NCBI GenBank assembly: GCA_014874385.1
Contig: JACWAE010000049.1
Location: forward strand, 1-49,586
DNA from: Dehalococcoidia bacterium
GTDB lineage: Bacteria > Chloroflexota > Dehalococcoidia > SZUA-161
DNA length: 49,586 bases
Reading direction: 5' to 3'
Within the stretch, counting starts at the first letter, position 1, and each line of letters begins with the position of its first letter. The position numbers and the translations under genes are program-made. The notes under the pieces are model-generated. The model was not told the DNA's origin. It saw nothing but the letters and a program-made list of their open reading frames with translations, and searched no databases. Positions 34,244-41,690 of the stretch are shown piece after piece.

Positions 34244-35008
34244 TCATTCCTTGTTAAAGCAGGACGCACATAAAGGTTTGCGGAACGATGTCCGAATACT
34301 TTCACCGCAACGATGGCAATAATTTTCTTTATAATCTGGGTCAGAGTACTCTTTCCACAGGAAAAAATGTCTTCCACATAAAGGATAGTCTACATTGTAA
34401 GGTATCTCCTCACCACCTCTAATGCAATAGCCTTTTTGTTCGGATAATCCCAAAGCTTTACCTATTTCTTTCAAGAAACCAACCGCTGGGCTATTTTGCT
34501 CCTTTCCCTTTGCTTTGAGGATTCTGCGTCTATCATTTACATCAACATTTGTAGCTCTGATATTCCGTTTACTAACAGTTGCATCAATTTCGGCAGAATC
34601 TACTATGAAATTGGCTTCCCTGCGAGCATCTACAAACACATCGTGGTCTTCCTTAAGAGTAAGCAATACGCCCATTTCCTTGTTATCACCGAATGAAGAG
34701 TCATAAAGGTTGAGTGAGGTAATCACCATAGACTCTTGGTTATAGAAACACTTTGCATGGAGGTCATTGAGAGAACGAAGCTCAAGATGTTCCAAATCAC
34801 TTAGCTTCATTCTTTCCTCACTCTTTAACTTTTCACCCTGGCAAACCAAGATTATTCTAATGTTTTTGTTATCCAAATGTTTAAAACGTTCCATAAGATC
34901 GTCACGTATCTTTATATACGGAGATATCAAGACTAGCTCTTTATCTGCCTTCATTATAATGTCTTCTATTTCAGCCTGTGCCCTTATTGTTGTTAAAAAT
35001 TTAGCCAT
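34244..35008 (-). CDS. PLD-like domain protein with C-terminal Cys-rich zinc-ribbon-like region
   Basis: The 254-residue protein has an N-terminal PLD-like fold: KELVLISPYIKI (23-34), RIILVC, and H84-x-K86 in LHAKCFYNQESMVITSLNLY with S98 and N100. This is a single HKD-type site, but the usual Asp after HxK is missing (Q91), so catalysis is uncertain. From about 195 it has Cys pairs (CIRGG, PLCGRHF, CHRCGE, CASCF), likely a zinc ribbon. Similar single-PLD proteins occur with restriction or DNA-repair functions. The gene is clearly richer in A+T than its neighbours and is bounded by direct repeats, so recent transfer is likely. Confidence 0.72.
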   Translation of the reverse strand: MAKFLTTIRAQAEIEDIIMKADKELVLISPYIKIRDDLMERFKHLDNKNIRIILVCQGEKLKSEERMKLSDLEHLELRSLNDLHAKCFYNQESMVITSLNLYDSSFGDNKEMGVLLTLKEDHDVFVDARREANFIVDSAEIDATVSKRNIRATNVDVNDRRRILKAKGKEQNSPAVGFLKEIGKALGLSEQKGYCIRGGEEIPYNVDYPLCGRHFFLWKEYSDPDYKENYCHRCGESIRTSFRKPLCASCFNKE

Positions 35009-35200
35009 ACTTCACCAAACCATTCATTTGTTTTATGACCTGATAATTGTCACTTGCTAAAGCGAAATGTATACGCACTACTTGAATTGTGACGAAGAAG
35101 GAGAGTTGCAGCAATCCCCTTTAGGTAGCGGCCTATTGGGTACTTTAGTCATATGACGATGACGAATGGAGCAAGAAGACCTAGCCAGTCTCGCCTTTGA

Positions 35201-35226
35201 GGACAGCATGAAGCACTACAGGGCAG
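35201..35226 (+). repeat. 26-bp direct repeat, right copy, flanking the PLD-like gene
   Basis: GGACAGCATGAAGCACTACA followed by GGGCAG. It differs from 34191-34216 at three positions. It lies 1010 bases from the left copy. Confidence 0.7.
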
Positions 35227-35277
35227 GGGGACGGCTTGTTTGCTTAATCTCGGGAAGGCAATTACGTAATTAATATC

Positions 35278-35309
35278 GTAGGGGGCGTCCGCCTGCGACG
35301 GATGCCCCC
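35278..35309. repeat. GTAGGGG-headed hairpin, possible terminator of the selenoprotein gene
   Basis: GGGGGCGTCCG and CGGATGCCCCC pair (one G-U) around CCTGCGA. It lies 31 bases past the stop of the glutaredoxin-PDZ gene. It shares the CGTAGGGG head with hairpins at 1229 and 38008. A TTTACTT follows on the plus strand. Confidence 0.55.
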
Positions 35310-35340
35310 TTTACTTCGAAATTCTGCTCAGACGCTCTAT

Positions 35341-35859
35341 TTACACCACAATCTCAGCCCTCAATGTCTCCTGGCCTCGAAGGAAGACAATCGTAGCCCG
35401 GCTGCCCGGCGTTAGCTCCGCCATAGCGCGCTCCAGGTCATCTGCGCCGCGTATCGGCCTCAGATTCAACTCTGTGATTATGTCGCCGTTCCGTAAGCCT
35501 GCCCGCTCCCCCAGAGACCCCGGATTTGCACCCCCCACAAGTGCTCCGAATACCGGCACACTGCCTGTTCTCTGAGCCACCTTGCTGGCATCGGCTACCT
35601 TCAGCCCGAGATGAGGGCGCTGCCCGCCACCGCTGGCAAGAAGTTGCTCCAGGTGAGGCCTGTTGAATCCAATGACCGTCTGACCGTCAATAACGGTTAC
35701 CGGGACACCCAGTTGCCCCGTCAAGCGCACCATCTCATCCGCCGCCGCCCGGTCTCGGGACACATCGTGTTCAACATATTTGACGCCGCGCTCGTCAAGA
35801 AACCTCTTGACCTGATGACAATAGGGTCAAGTCTGTGTGGTATAGACCTTAACATCCAT
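35341..35859 (-). CDS. Glutaredoxin-like domain with in-frame UGA (probable selenocysteine) fused to PDZ domain
   Basis: Read through one TGA, the frame gives 172 residues. It starts MDVKVYTTQT, then UGA at codon 11, then PYCHQVKRFLDERGVKYVEHDV. The redox motif is therefore U-P-Y-C, where glutaredoxins have C-P-Y-C. The cis-proline site GVPVTVIDG and the end FNRPHLEQLL complete the glutaredoxin fold (1-77). Residues about 83-172 form a PDZ domain (GLKVADASKV, NPGSLGERAGLRNGDIITEL). GGGGGTGG precedes the ATG at 35859. Without read-through only a 140-residue fragment from an internal ATG would be seen, missing the active site. A hairpin 15 bases after the UGA looks like a bacterial SECIS. Alternatives are a nonsense mutation or a sequence error. 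There is no signal peptide, so it is cytoplasmic. Confidence 0.85.
35794..35811 (-). promoter_or_regulatory. SECIS-like hairpin after the UGA codon
   Basis: On the mRNA, GUCAAG, loop AGGUUU, CUUGAC: a perfect 6-bp stem. The loop begins 22 bases after the UGA (35829-35827). Bacterial SECIS elements sit in this range and have a G in the first two loop bases. The loop resembles AGGUCU of the E. coli fdhF element. It lies inside the coding sequence, as expected in bacteria. Confidence 0.7.
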
Positions 35860-36318
35860 CGTCCACCCCCTTCATATCCTGATTACATTATACTGCAAGA
35901 TGCTAAAAAGAGAGAGCGCTTCAAGGAGAAGAAGCCCTCTCTCAGAGACTATGTCTCAACTCTACTACCCTTCCCTTCAGATAATGTCTGAACCAGCCTT
36001 GTCACCATTATTATCGGTGAACTCTAACTTGCTTGATAACTTGAAGGGCTTGAGATTCCGTGCCACCCCTGCCGGTGTTCATTTAAACTCCTTGGCTCCT
36101 ACGCACCGGCAGGAGCTTAAATCCTAGAACCAATCCCACCTCCTTCTCTCTTCTTTCATTACAATAAAATACATCGAGGCGGGATATTTGTATGTGACTT
36201 TAGTCTCAAGATTTAACCATGCTACCGTATTATCTGGCGCAGCCCGGACGTGCCAGAACATCAGAAATCTTCTTCATTTATAACGAAAATAGATCTCTTG
36301 CTGCTCGTGCTTAGCTAT

Positions 36319-36375
36319 GGGTAGGTCGGAGCACCTGCTCCGACCTAGGCCTGGAGCGGGTGCTCCAGGCTACCC
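36319..36375. repeat. Double-hairpin palindromic repeat, 57 bp
   Basis: The outer stem GGGTAG/CTACCC (36319-36324 and 36370-36375) encloses two hairpins: TAGGTCGGAGCA/TGCTCCGACCTA around CC, and GCCTGGAGC/GCTCCAGGC around GGGT. A related copy with matching base changes lies at 39297-39334. Confidence 0.75.
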
Positions 36376-36458
36376 TGAAAAAATGGTATTTTCATTCCTC
36401 GGTGGCGTCAATTGCAAATTGACATGAAAAATCACTTTGAAAATAGCCTTCTTACCGT

Positions 36459-36600
36459 TCGCCTGGGCCTGTCGAAGGGTGAACGGCCCCGTTCATGGTT
36501 CGACGGGCTCACCACGAACGGGACTATCTCTTCGTTATGCGAGAATATATTTTCATCATTTGTGGTGAGCCCCTCCAATGCTGGAAGGGCTCATAATAAA
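36459..36600. repeat. GTTCG/CTGTCGAA-type dispersed repeat units
   Basis: Two opposed units occur, TGTCGAAGGGTGAACG and CGTTCATGGTTCGACGGG followed by CTCACCACGAACGG, then a partial TGGTGAGCCCCTCC. A further relative is at 37955-38005. This is a widespread intergenic repeat type with no coding capacity. Confidence 0.6.
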
Positions 36601-36609
36601 TCCCGGAAA

Positions 36610-37899
36610 TCACTCGGCTTTGGTATGTATATCCTTGAGCCTCGAGATCGCCTCTTCAGCTTCCATGCCGAAAGCCCAACCCTGCGGCTTGGTACCGATT
36701 ATCTCCTCTTCAGCCAGCTTCGCTATCTCCTTCTCTTTCATGTGCAGATATTTTTTCAGGATATATTCATTGTCCTGCCCCAGTGTCGGTGCCGGCTTGC
36801 GGATTTTAACAGGAGTCCCGGAGAGCTTGACGGGGAAGCCGGGGTAAGGATGCGTGCCTGTCACAGGGCGGGTGATTGTCTCGAAGAAACCCCTTGCCTC
36901 GATGTGAGGGTCAGATAAGACCTCTCCGTAGTTCAGCACCGGAGCTGCGGCTACGTTCGCCTGCTGCATGATTTGCATCACTTCGCGCTTATCGCGCTGC
37001 ATAGTCCATTCGTGAATGAGCTTATCCAGCTCGTCGTGGTTTTCATAGCGGCTGAGGGCATCAGCGAACCTGGGCCAGCGAGTCCAGGCGGGATTGCCTA
37101 CAGCCTGGCAAAACCTCTCCCATTCCTCATCGGAGGACACAGTGATAGTAACCCATTCATCATCGCCCTTGCAGCGGTAAGCACCATGCGGAGCAAAGGA
37201 GGGATGGCGGTCGCCTCTGCGCGGCTGCATTCTCTTGTTCATGGTGTAGTCCATAATCGGCCCCGCCATAAAGCTGGTGAAAGCCTCGATCTGGGAGAGG
37301 TCGATGTGCTGTCCCTTGCCTGTCTTCTGGCGACGGCGCAGGGCAGTCATCACAGCCACAGCGCCCATCAGGCCAGCAGCGGGGTCCGCTATATATCCGG
37401 TCATCATAGGCGGGCCATCCTTGTAGCCGCTGACAATAGGCATGCCCGATACCATCTCCACATTGGGCCCGAAGGTAACGTAGTTGCGCCAGGGGCCGGT
37501 GGTGCCGAAGCCGGGCATGGAGAGCATGATAATCTTGGGGTTGATTTTCTTCAGCTCCTTATAGGATAGACCCCAATTCTCCATCACGCGGGGACTGAAA
37601 TTCTCGGCGACTATATCGCCAATCTCTACCAGTTTCTTGAAAATCTCTTTGCCCTTGGGATGGTTCAGGTTGAGTGTGATGCCGTACTTGTTCCGGTTGA
37701 CGCCGTTGAATACGGCAGACCATTCGTATCCGTCAGGGCTGGGCCACCCGCCGAGCAGCCTGAGGTGGTCCAGGCGCTGTATAGACTCGATTTTGATGAC
37801 CTCAGCCCCCAAATCGCCCAGCAGTGAAGTGGCCATTGGCCCTGCCCAATAGATGCAGGCATCGATTATCCTCACGCCCTGAAGCGGTAGTGCTGACAT
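36610..37899 (-). CDS. Family III CoA-transferase (CaiB/BaiF)
   Basis: The 429-residue protein moves CoA between carboxylic acids in the cytoplasm. LPLQGVRIIDACIYWAGP and LLGDLGAEVIKIES open the family fold, followed by NRNKYGITLNL, VENF-type VAENFSPRVM, and GQHIDLSQIEAF (196-207). At the position of the catalytic Asp of formyl-CoA transferase (D169) this protein has E205. Several subgroups carry Glu there, so activity is still likely. GGGGGTTG precedes the ATG. A second family III gene lies upstream in the same direction, so they may form a heteromeric enzyme like benzylsuccinate CoA-transferase or act on different acids. Confidence 0.9.
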   Translation of the reverse strand: MSALPLQGVRIIDACIYWAGPMATSLLGDLGAEVIKIESIQRLDHLRLLGGWPSPDGYEWSAVFNGVNRNKYGITLNLNHPKGKEIFKKLVEIGDIVAENFSPRVMENWGLSYKELKKINPKIIMLSMPGFGTTGPWRNYVTFGPNVEMVSGMPIVSGYKDGPPMMTGYIADPAAGLMGAVAVMTALRRRQKTGKGQHIDLSQIEAFTSFMAGPIMDYTMNKRMQPRRGDRHPSFAPHGAYRCKGDDEWVTITVSSDEEWERFCQAVGNPAWTRWPRFADALSRYENHDELDKLIHEWTMQRDKREVMQIMQQANVAAAPVLNYGEVLSDPHIEARGFFETITRPVTGTHPYPGFPVKLSGTPVKIRKPAPTLGQDNEYILKKYLHMKEKEIAKLAEEEIIGTKPQGWAFGMEAEEAISRLKDIHTKAE

Positions 37900-37954
37900 G
37901 TCAACCCCCTATCAGGAAACTCTAAACACTAATTTCTAAATCCTAAACCGTATG

Positions 37955-38066
37955 TTCCGTTCACCCTGAGCCCTGTCCTGAGCTTGCCGAAGAGCATGTC
38001 CTGAACGTAGGGGCGAGGTGCCCTCGCCCAACTCCCCCTTTTCTAAAGGGGGATACAGGGGGATTA
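37955..38066. repeat. Cluster of dispersed repeats between CoA-transferase genes
   Basis: Three types lie end to end: GTTCACCCTGAGCC...CTTGCCGAAG (about 37960-38000), a GTAGGGG-headed hairpin GGGCGAGG/CCTCGCCC (about 38009-38028), and the CCCCCTTT/AAAGGGGG hairpin (38033-38053) seen in inverted orientation at 13873. Confidence 0.65.
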
Positions 38067-38088
38067 GCGCCCCCTGACCTCTTAATGC

Positions 38089-39279
38089 TCAAATAACCCC
38101 TTCCTCTTTTAATTTCACCAGCTCATCTTTGCTGTATCCCAGGCGGCCGCAGTAAATCTCACGGTTGTGTTCGCCCAGCAGCGGAGCGCGCCCGGCGTAC
38201 CACGGCGTCTCGCTGAGCTTGAAAGGAGCCCCGGGATAGGTAAGCTTGCCCGTCTCAGGATGGTCAATCTTAACGAAGTACTTCCTCTCCTTGTGCTGCG
38301 GCGTATCGAGCAACTGCTCCGGGTTGGGGACAATGGTCAAAGGCAGCCTGAGCTCCTGGGCAGCATGAAAAACATCGTCCATGCGCTTATCCTTGAGCCA
38401 GTTTACTATGATGGCAGTCACTTCCTCGCGCCGCTCCTCGCGCATCATTGGCGTCTCATATTCAGGTTTCTCCCTCAGCTCCGGCATCTCCATAAGAGCG
38501 CACAGCGATTCCCAATGGGTCTGAGTGGGGAGGTAGAACCCGATAAAACCGTCCTTGCAGGGCAGGATGCCCCAGGGGAAACGGACCCCTGCCCTCTTCC
38601 TGATGAACCCGGCATAAGAATAGACCAGCGTCATTGACGGCTGCATGGTGTGAAAGCATTCCCATATCGGGACATCTATATGTTGCCCCGCGCCGCCCCC
38701 ATCCCGATAATAAAGAGCGGACAATGTAGTCAGTGCGGCGTAGAGCCCGGCTACATACTCTGATACATTATTGCCCATCTTCAAGGGCTCCCGGTTGGGC
38801 TCGCCGCACTCGTAAAGAATGCCGCTGAGCCCCCAGATGTTGAGGTCGGTCGCCTTGTAGTCTCGATATGGGCCGGTCTGGCCGAAATTGGAGATGGAGG
38901 TCATCACCAAGGCAGGGTTTATCTTCTTCAAGGTCTTGTAGTCCAGCCCCAGGCCGGGCATGACGCGTGGGCTGAAGTTCTCCACCAGGATGTCCGACTG
39001 CTTGAGCAGCTCCTTAAGGATATTAACGCCGGCAGCGCTTTTCAAATTGAGCGTGATGCTTTTCTTATTGGTGTTGAGATACAGGAAGAGCCCGCTTTTT
39101 TCAGGATGGGGCTCGTCGTTGAGGAAAGGCCCCAGTGACCTGGCTGCATCACCCCAACCCACCTTCTCCACCTTGACCACATCGGCGCCATAGTCAGCCA
39201 GCATTTTGGTACAGTAAGGGCCAGCGATGTAATGAGTCAAATCCAGCACACGCATTCCAGAAAGAGCGCGTTCTGCCAT
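38089..39279 (-). CDS. Family III CoA-transferase (CaiB/BaiF)
   Basis: The 396-residue protein has the same fold as its neighbour: MRVLDLTHYIAGPYCTKML, YGADVVKVE, NTNKKSITLNLK, VENFSPRVMPGLGL and GQHIDVPIWECF (199-209). E207 occupies the catalytic acid position. The start at 39279 has AAAGGGAG upstream; an upstream ATG in a repeat is less likely. The acid partner is unknown. It precedes the other CoA-transferase with a repeat-filled gap of 189 bases, so they may be expressed separately. The two copies are too different to be a recent duplication. Confidence 0.9.
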   Translation of the reverse strand: MAERALSGMRVLDLTHYIAGPYCTKMLADYGADVVKVEKVGWGDAARSLGPFLNDEPHPEKSGLFLYLNTNKKSITLNLKSAAGVNILKELLKQSDILVENFSPRVMPGLGLDYKTLKKINPALVMTSISNFGQTGPYRDYKATDLNIWGLSGILYECGEPNREPLKMGNNVSEYVAGLYAALTTLSALYYRDGGGAGQHIDVPIWECFHTMQPSMTLVYSYAGFIRKRAGVRFPWGILPCKDGFIGFYLPTQTHWESLCALMEMPELREKPEYETPMMREERREEVTAIIVNWLKDKRMDDVFHAAQELRLPLTIVPNPEQLLDTPQHKERKYFVKIDHPETGKLTYPGAPFKLSETPWYAGRAPLLGEHNREIYCGRLGYSKDELVKLKEEGVI

Positions 39280-39296
39280 ATCAACTCCCTTTGATT

Positions 39297-39334
39297 GGGT
39301 AGGTTGGAGCACCCGCTCCAACCGATGCCTGGAG
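39297..39334. repeat. Partial copy of the double-hairpin repeat
   Basis: GGGTAGGTTGGAGC, ACCC, GCTCCAACC, then GATGCCTGGAG. It matches 36319-36375 but with T/A in place of C/G in the stem, keeping the pair. Confidence 0.7.
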
Positions 39335-39337
39335 TCC

Positions 39338-40435
39338 TTACCTGATACTCGCTTCTATCACCAGGTCATCGCCCTTGCGGTAAACCTTGTCGAATGACAG
39401 CTTCAGGGCTCGGCTGGCTTTCAGTATTTCCAGATCCCCCACTGCCTCAACACCTTCCCCCATGATCTTCGGGGCTATAATCACTATAAGCTTATCCGCA
39501 AGCCCCTGGCGGATAAATGAGGTGATAGTCATCGCTCCGCCCTCGACCAGAACAGAGGAAATATTCCTCTTCCCCAGCTTCTGGAGCATGTCTTTCAGGT
39601 CGACCATGCCTTCGCTATCTTCTCCTACTGTCACAACCTCGATGCCCATGACGTTTAAAGCGAGCTTCTTCTCAATATCGGCCTGCGAGGTGGCAGCGAT
39701 GATAGTGGGCGCGTTCTCCAGTTCCTTGAGAATCCTGGAGTTCAGAGGTATCTTCAATCTACTGTCTGCGACAACGCGCGTGGGGTTTCTGCCCCTCACC
39801 AGTCGCACTGTCAGTTGAGGGTCATCTTCCAACACGGTGCCAACTCCTACCAGGACCGCGTCATGGAGGCTGCGTAGCCTGTGCGCCCACTTTAAAGACG
39901 GCTCGGAGCTTATCCACTTAGAGTCACCCACGGCGGTGGCGATTCGCCCGTCTAAAGTCTGCGCAAACTTCAGGGTGACAAAGGGTATCCCCGTCTGAAT
40001 GTACTTGAAATAGACCTCATTGAGCCTCTGGCACTCCTCCTGGAGAACGCCAACCTTCGTCTCGATTCCCCTCTGTTTCAGGATTTCGATGCTTCTGCCG
40101 TTCACCTTGGGGTTGGGGTCTATAGTTCCTACAACGACCCTTTTCCATTTATATTCGAGGAGAGTATCCAGGCAGGGAGGCGTCTTCTTCCCCTTGTGGC
40201 AGCAGGGCTCCAGGGTAACATAGAGCGTTGCTCCGTTCAGGTCACCTTTGGCATCCTGGATGGCGTTAATCTCGGCATGTGGCCCCCCGAAGCGCTCATG
40301 ATAGCCCTGGCCGATTACCTTGCCGTTTTTAACTATCACAGCCCCTACCATGGGGTTCGGGCTGGTCTTCCCCATCCCCCTGCGGGCAAGGCGCAGAGCC
40401 ATCTTCATATAGAGTTCGTCATTTGGCTTAGGCAT
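39338..40435 (-). CDS. ribD: Riboflavin biosynthesis deaminase/reductase RibD
   Basis: The 365-residue bifunctional enzyme does the deaminase and reductase steps of riboflavin synthesis. The N-terminal zinc deaminase (1-145) has H53 and E55 in PHAEINA, and C78 and C88 in EPCCHKGKKTPPC. The C-terminal reductase (about 148-363) has FVTLKFAQTLDGRIA, SLHDAVLVGVGTVLEDDPQLTVR and SSVLVEGGAM. A good promoter is upstream at 40474-40501. No FMN riboswitch is seen. The other rib genes are not in the window. Confidence 0.95.
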   Translation of the reverse strand: MPKPNDELYMKMALRLARRGMGKTSPNPMVGAVIVKNGKVIGQGYHERFGGPHAEINAIQDAKGDLNGATLYVTLEPCCHKGKKTPPCLDTLLEYKWKRVVVGTIDPNPKVNGRSIEILKQRGIETKVGVLQEECQRLNEVYFKYIQTGIPFVTLKFAQTLDGRIATAVGDSKWISSEPSLKWAHRLRSLHDAVLVGVGTVLEDDPQLTVRLVRGRNPTRVVADSRLKIPLNSRILKELENAPTIIAATSQADIEKKLALNVMGIEVVTVGEDSEGMVDLKDMLQKLGKRNISSVLVEGGAMTITSFIRQGLADKLIVIIAPKIMGEGVEAVGDLEILKASRALKLSFDKVYRKGDDLVIEASIR

Positions 40436-40473
40436 GGGCTTTTTTCACTGAAGGATACCGGGACTACGTGCTC

Positions 40474-40501
40474 AGTATATACAACCGAAATCGCATGTCA
40501 A
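40474..40501 (-). promoter_or_regulatory. Promoter of ribD
   Basis: TTGACA, 16 bases, TATACT on the minus strand. The -10 is 38 bases before the ATG. Confidence 0.6.
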
Positions 40502-40540
40502 CCACAAGACGCATCAACCAGTGTATAATTATGAAATGCA

Positions 40541-40566
40541 AGATTCTTCGCTTCGCTCAGAATGAC
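40541..40566. repeat. AGATTCTTCGCTTCGCTCAG-type repeat
   Basis: AGATTCTTCGCTTCGCTCAG followed by AATGAC is a very common dispersed bacterial repeat. It lies at the left border of the decayed island and overlaps the end of the recombinase pseudogene. Confidence 0.55.
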
Positions 40567-41613
40567 TGGTCACCACCGACAACATGGTAACGCCATATGG
40601 AATAGGCGAACAGGGTGGCATACTCGGGTCTTAGCTTAACGGCGGCCAGTCTCCCCTCTCTCAGTCGGACCTCCTCAAATACCTCTCTGGCCAACTCCCG
40701 CCGCTGCTCGGGGGTCACGCCAGGATGTTGCCAGAGAGCCGGCAGGGCCGAAAGCAGCTGGGCGGCTCTATCCAGGTTGGGAGTCATCAAGGGCGCTCCG
40801 GCACCCTCCAGGGCCCTCTTCTGCCTCTCCAGCGAGGCGTGCTCCGTGCGGAACTCCTCATCGGTGATGACTCCCCAGAGGTGCTGCTTCCTGAGGTTCG
40901 CCATGGCGCCTCTATCCTCTTGACCTCCAGGCTGCAATCCGACTGGGGTCCCTCATTTGTCATGGCCCTGAGCACAGCCTGCTGCCAACCGTCGTCCCAT
41001 TTAATCTGGGATAACACCCTCTGGACGAACTCCCCTTCCACCATTGGCGCCGATACCGATAGAGGCCTCATGTCGCAGCGGTGCCAGAAGGACCGACATG
41101 GTTTTTTCATCGGGCGCCATGCAGGCTCCTCTGCCACTGGGAGCCTTCACCGTTTTGTATCCCAGGGGCGCATGGCCCAGGGCGTGCCCTTTGGCCGCCT
41201 TCTCCGCCTTTCCAGCCCTGACGTAGCGGGAGAGGTTGCGGCTGTACTTGCTCGTCCAGCGTCTCGTTGAGGAAGTTCCTGTCGCTGCCGCTGATGATGC
41301 CCTGGGAGACGAATACCACCACCTTACCCAGCCCCTGCATCTCCTCTTTATAGCGAATGCAGTCCGCCTGGTTCCTGCCGAACCGGGATGTGTGGTCCAC
41401 CAGGAGCACATCGAAGAGGTCAAGGCGGGCATCCTCGATGAACTGGCGGAACTCTTTTCTCCCGGCCACGCTCCTGCCGCTGACAAACTCGGTGTACCAC
41501 CTCTGCCCTGGTATAAGGCCATAGCTCTCTGCAAATCGCTGGATATTGTGGCCTCTGGATGTCAGGGCCTTTGACGCCGGGAAGATGACCCAATACAGCG
41601 TCGAGGCGCACAT
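40557..41613 (-). pseudogene. Large serine recombinase, broken by frameshifts and a deletion
   Basis: The pieces read in three frames. 41613-41250: the resolvase domain from GHNIQRFAESYGL through TEFVSGRSVAGRKEFRQF, VLLVDHTSRFGRN and SDRNFLNETLDEQ. An extra base near 41250 shifts to YSRNLSRYVRAGKAEKAAKG and HALGHAPLGYKTV. A third stretch (about 41080-40915) and a fourth (40937-40557) hold the C-terminal coiled coil, GVITDEEFRTEHASLERQKR and PGVTPEQRRELAREVFEEV. The N-terminal Y-x-R-x-S catalytic segment is not readable, and the middle recombinase domain looks deleted. It was a phage- or ICE-type integrase and can no longer work. Confidence 0.75.
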
Positions 41614-41690
41614 CTCTGCTCATGAGGCCATTTTGGGGCATAGCTGGGGCTACCGCTAGTGGTCAAATTCAGGGGAGGAAAAAACGCTGG

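Larger units (their letters stand above)
35009..35340. other. Intergenic region with direct repeat and terminator-like hairpin
   Basis: No gene is seen. It holds the right direct repeat (35201-35226) and a hairpin at 35281-35309. Short open frames are not supported by ribosome sites or composition. Confidence 0.6.
35860..36609. other. Intergenic region, 750 bases, repeats only
   Basis: No gene is supported. It contains a double-hairpin repeat at 36319-36375 and the GTTCG-type repeats at 36459-36600. The first 400 bases have only short frames without ribosome sites. Confidence 0.6.

Noticed and set aside
35341-35763. Stand-alone 140-residue PDZ protein starting at an internal ATG
   Set aside because: The upstream frame holds a full glutaredoxin active site with a ribosome site. 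Only a UGA interrupts it, so the short start is an artefact of stopping at UGA.
36412-36918. 168-codon plus-strand frame over repeats and the CoA-transferase end
   Set aside because: It is opposite a clear gene and begins in repeat sequence. No protein motif is seen.
40436-40556. FMN riboswitch before ribD
   Set aside because: The leader is only about 30 bases after the promoter, and none of the conserved RFN blocks are seen.
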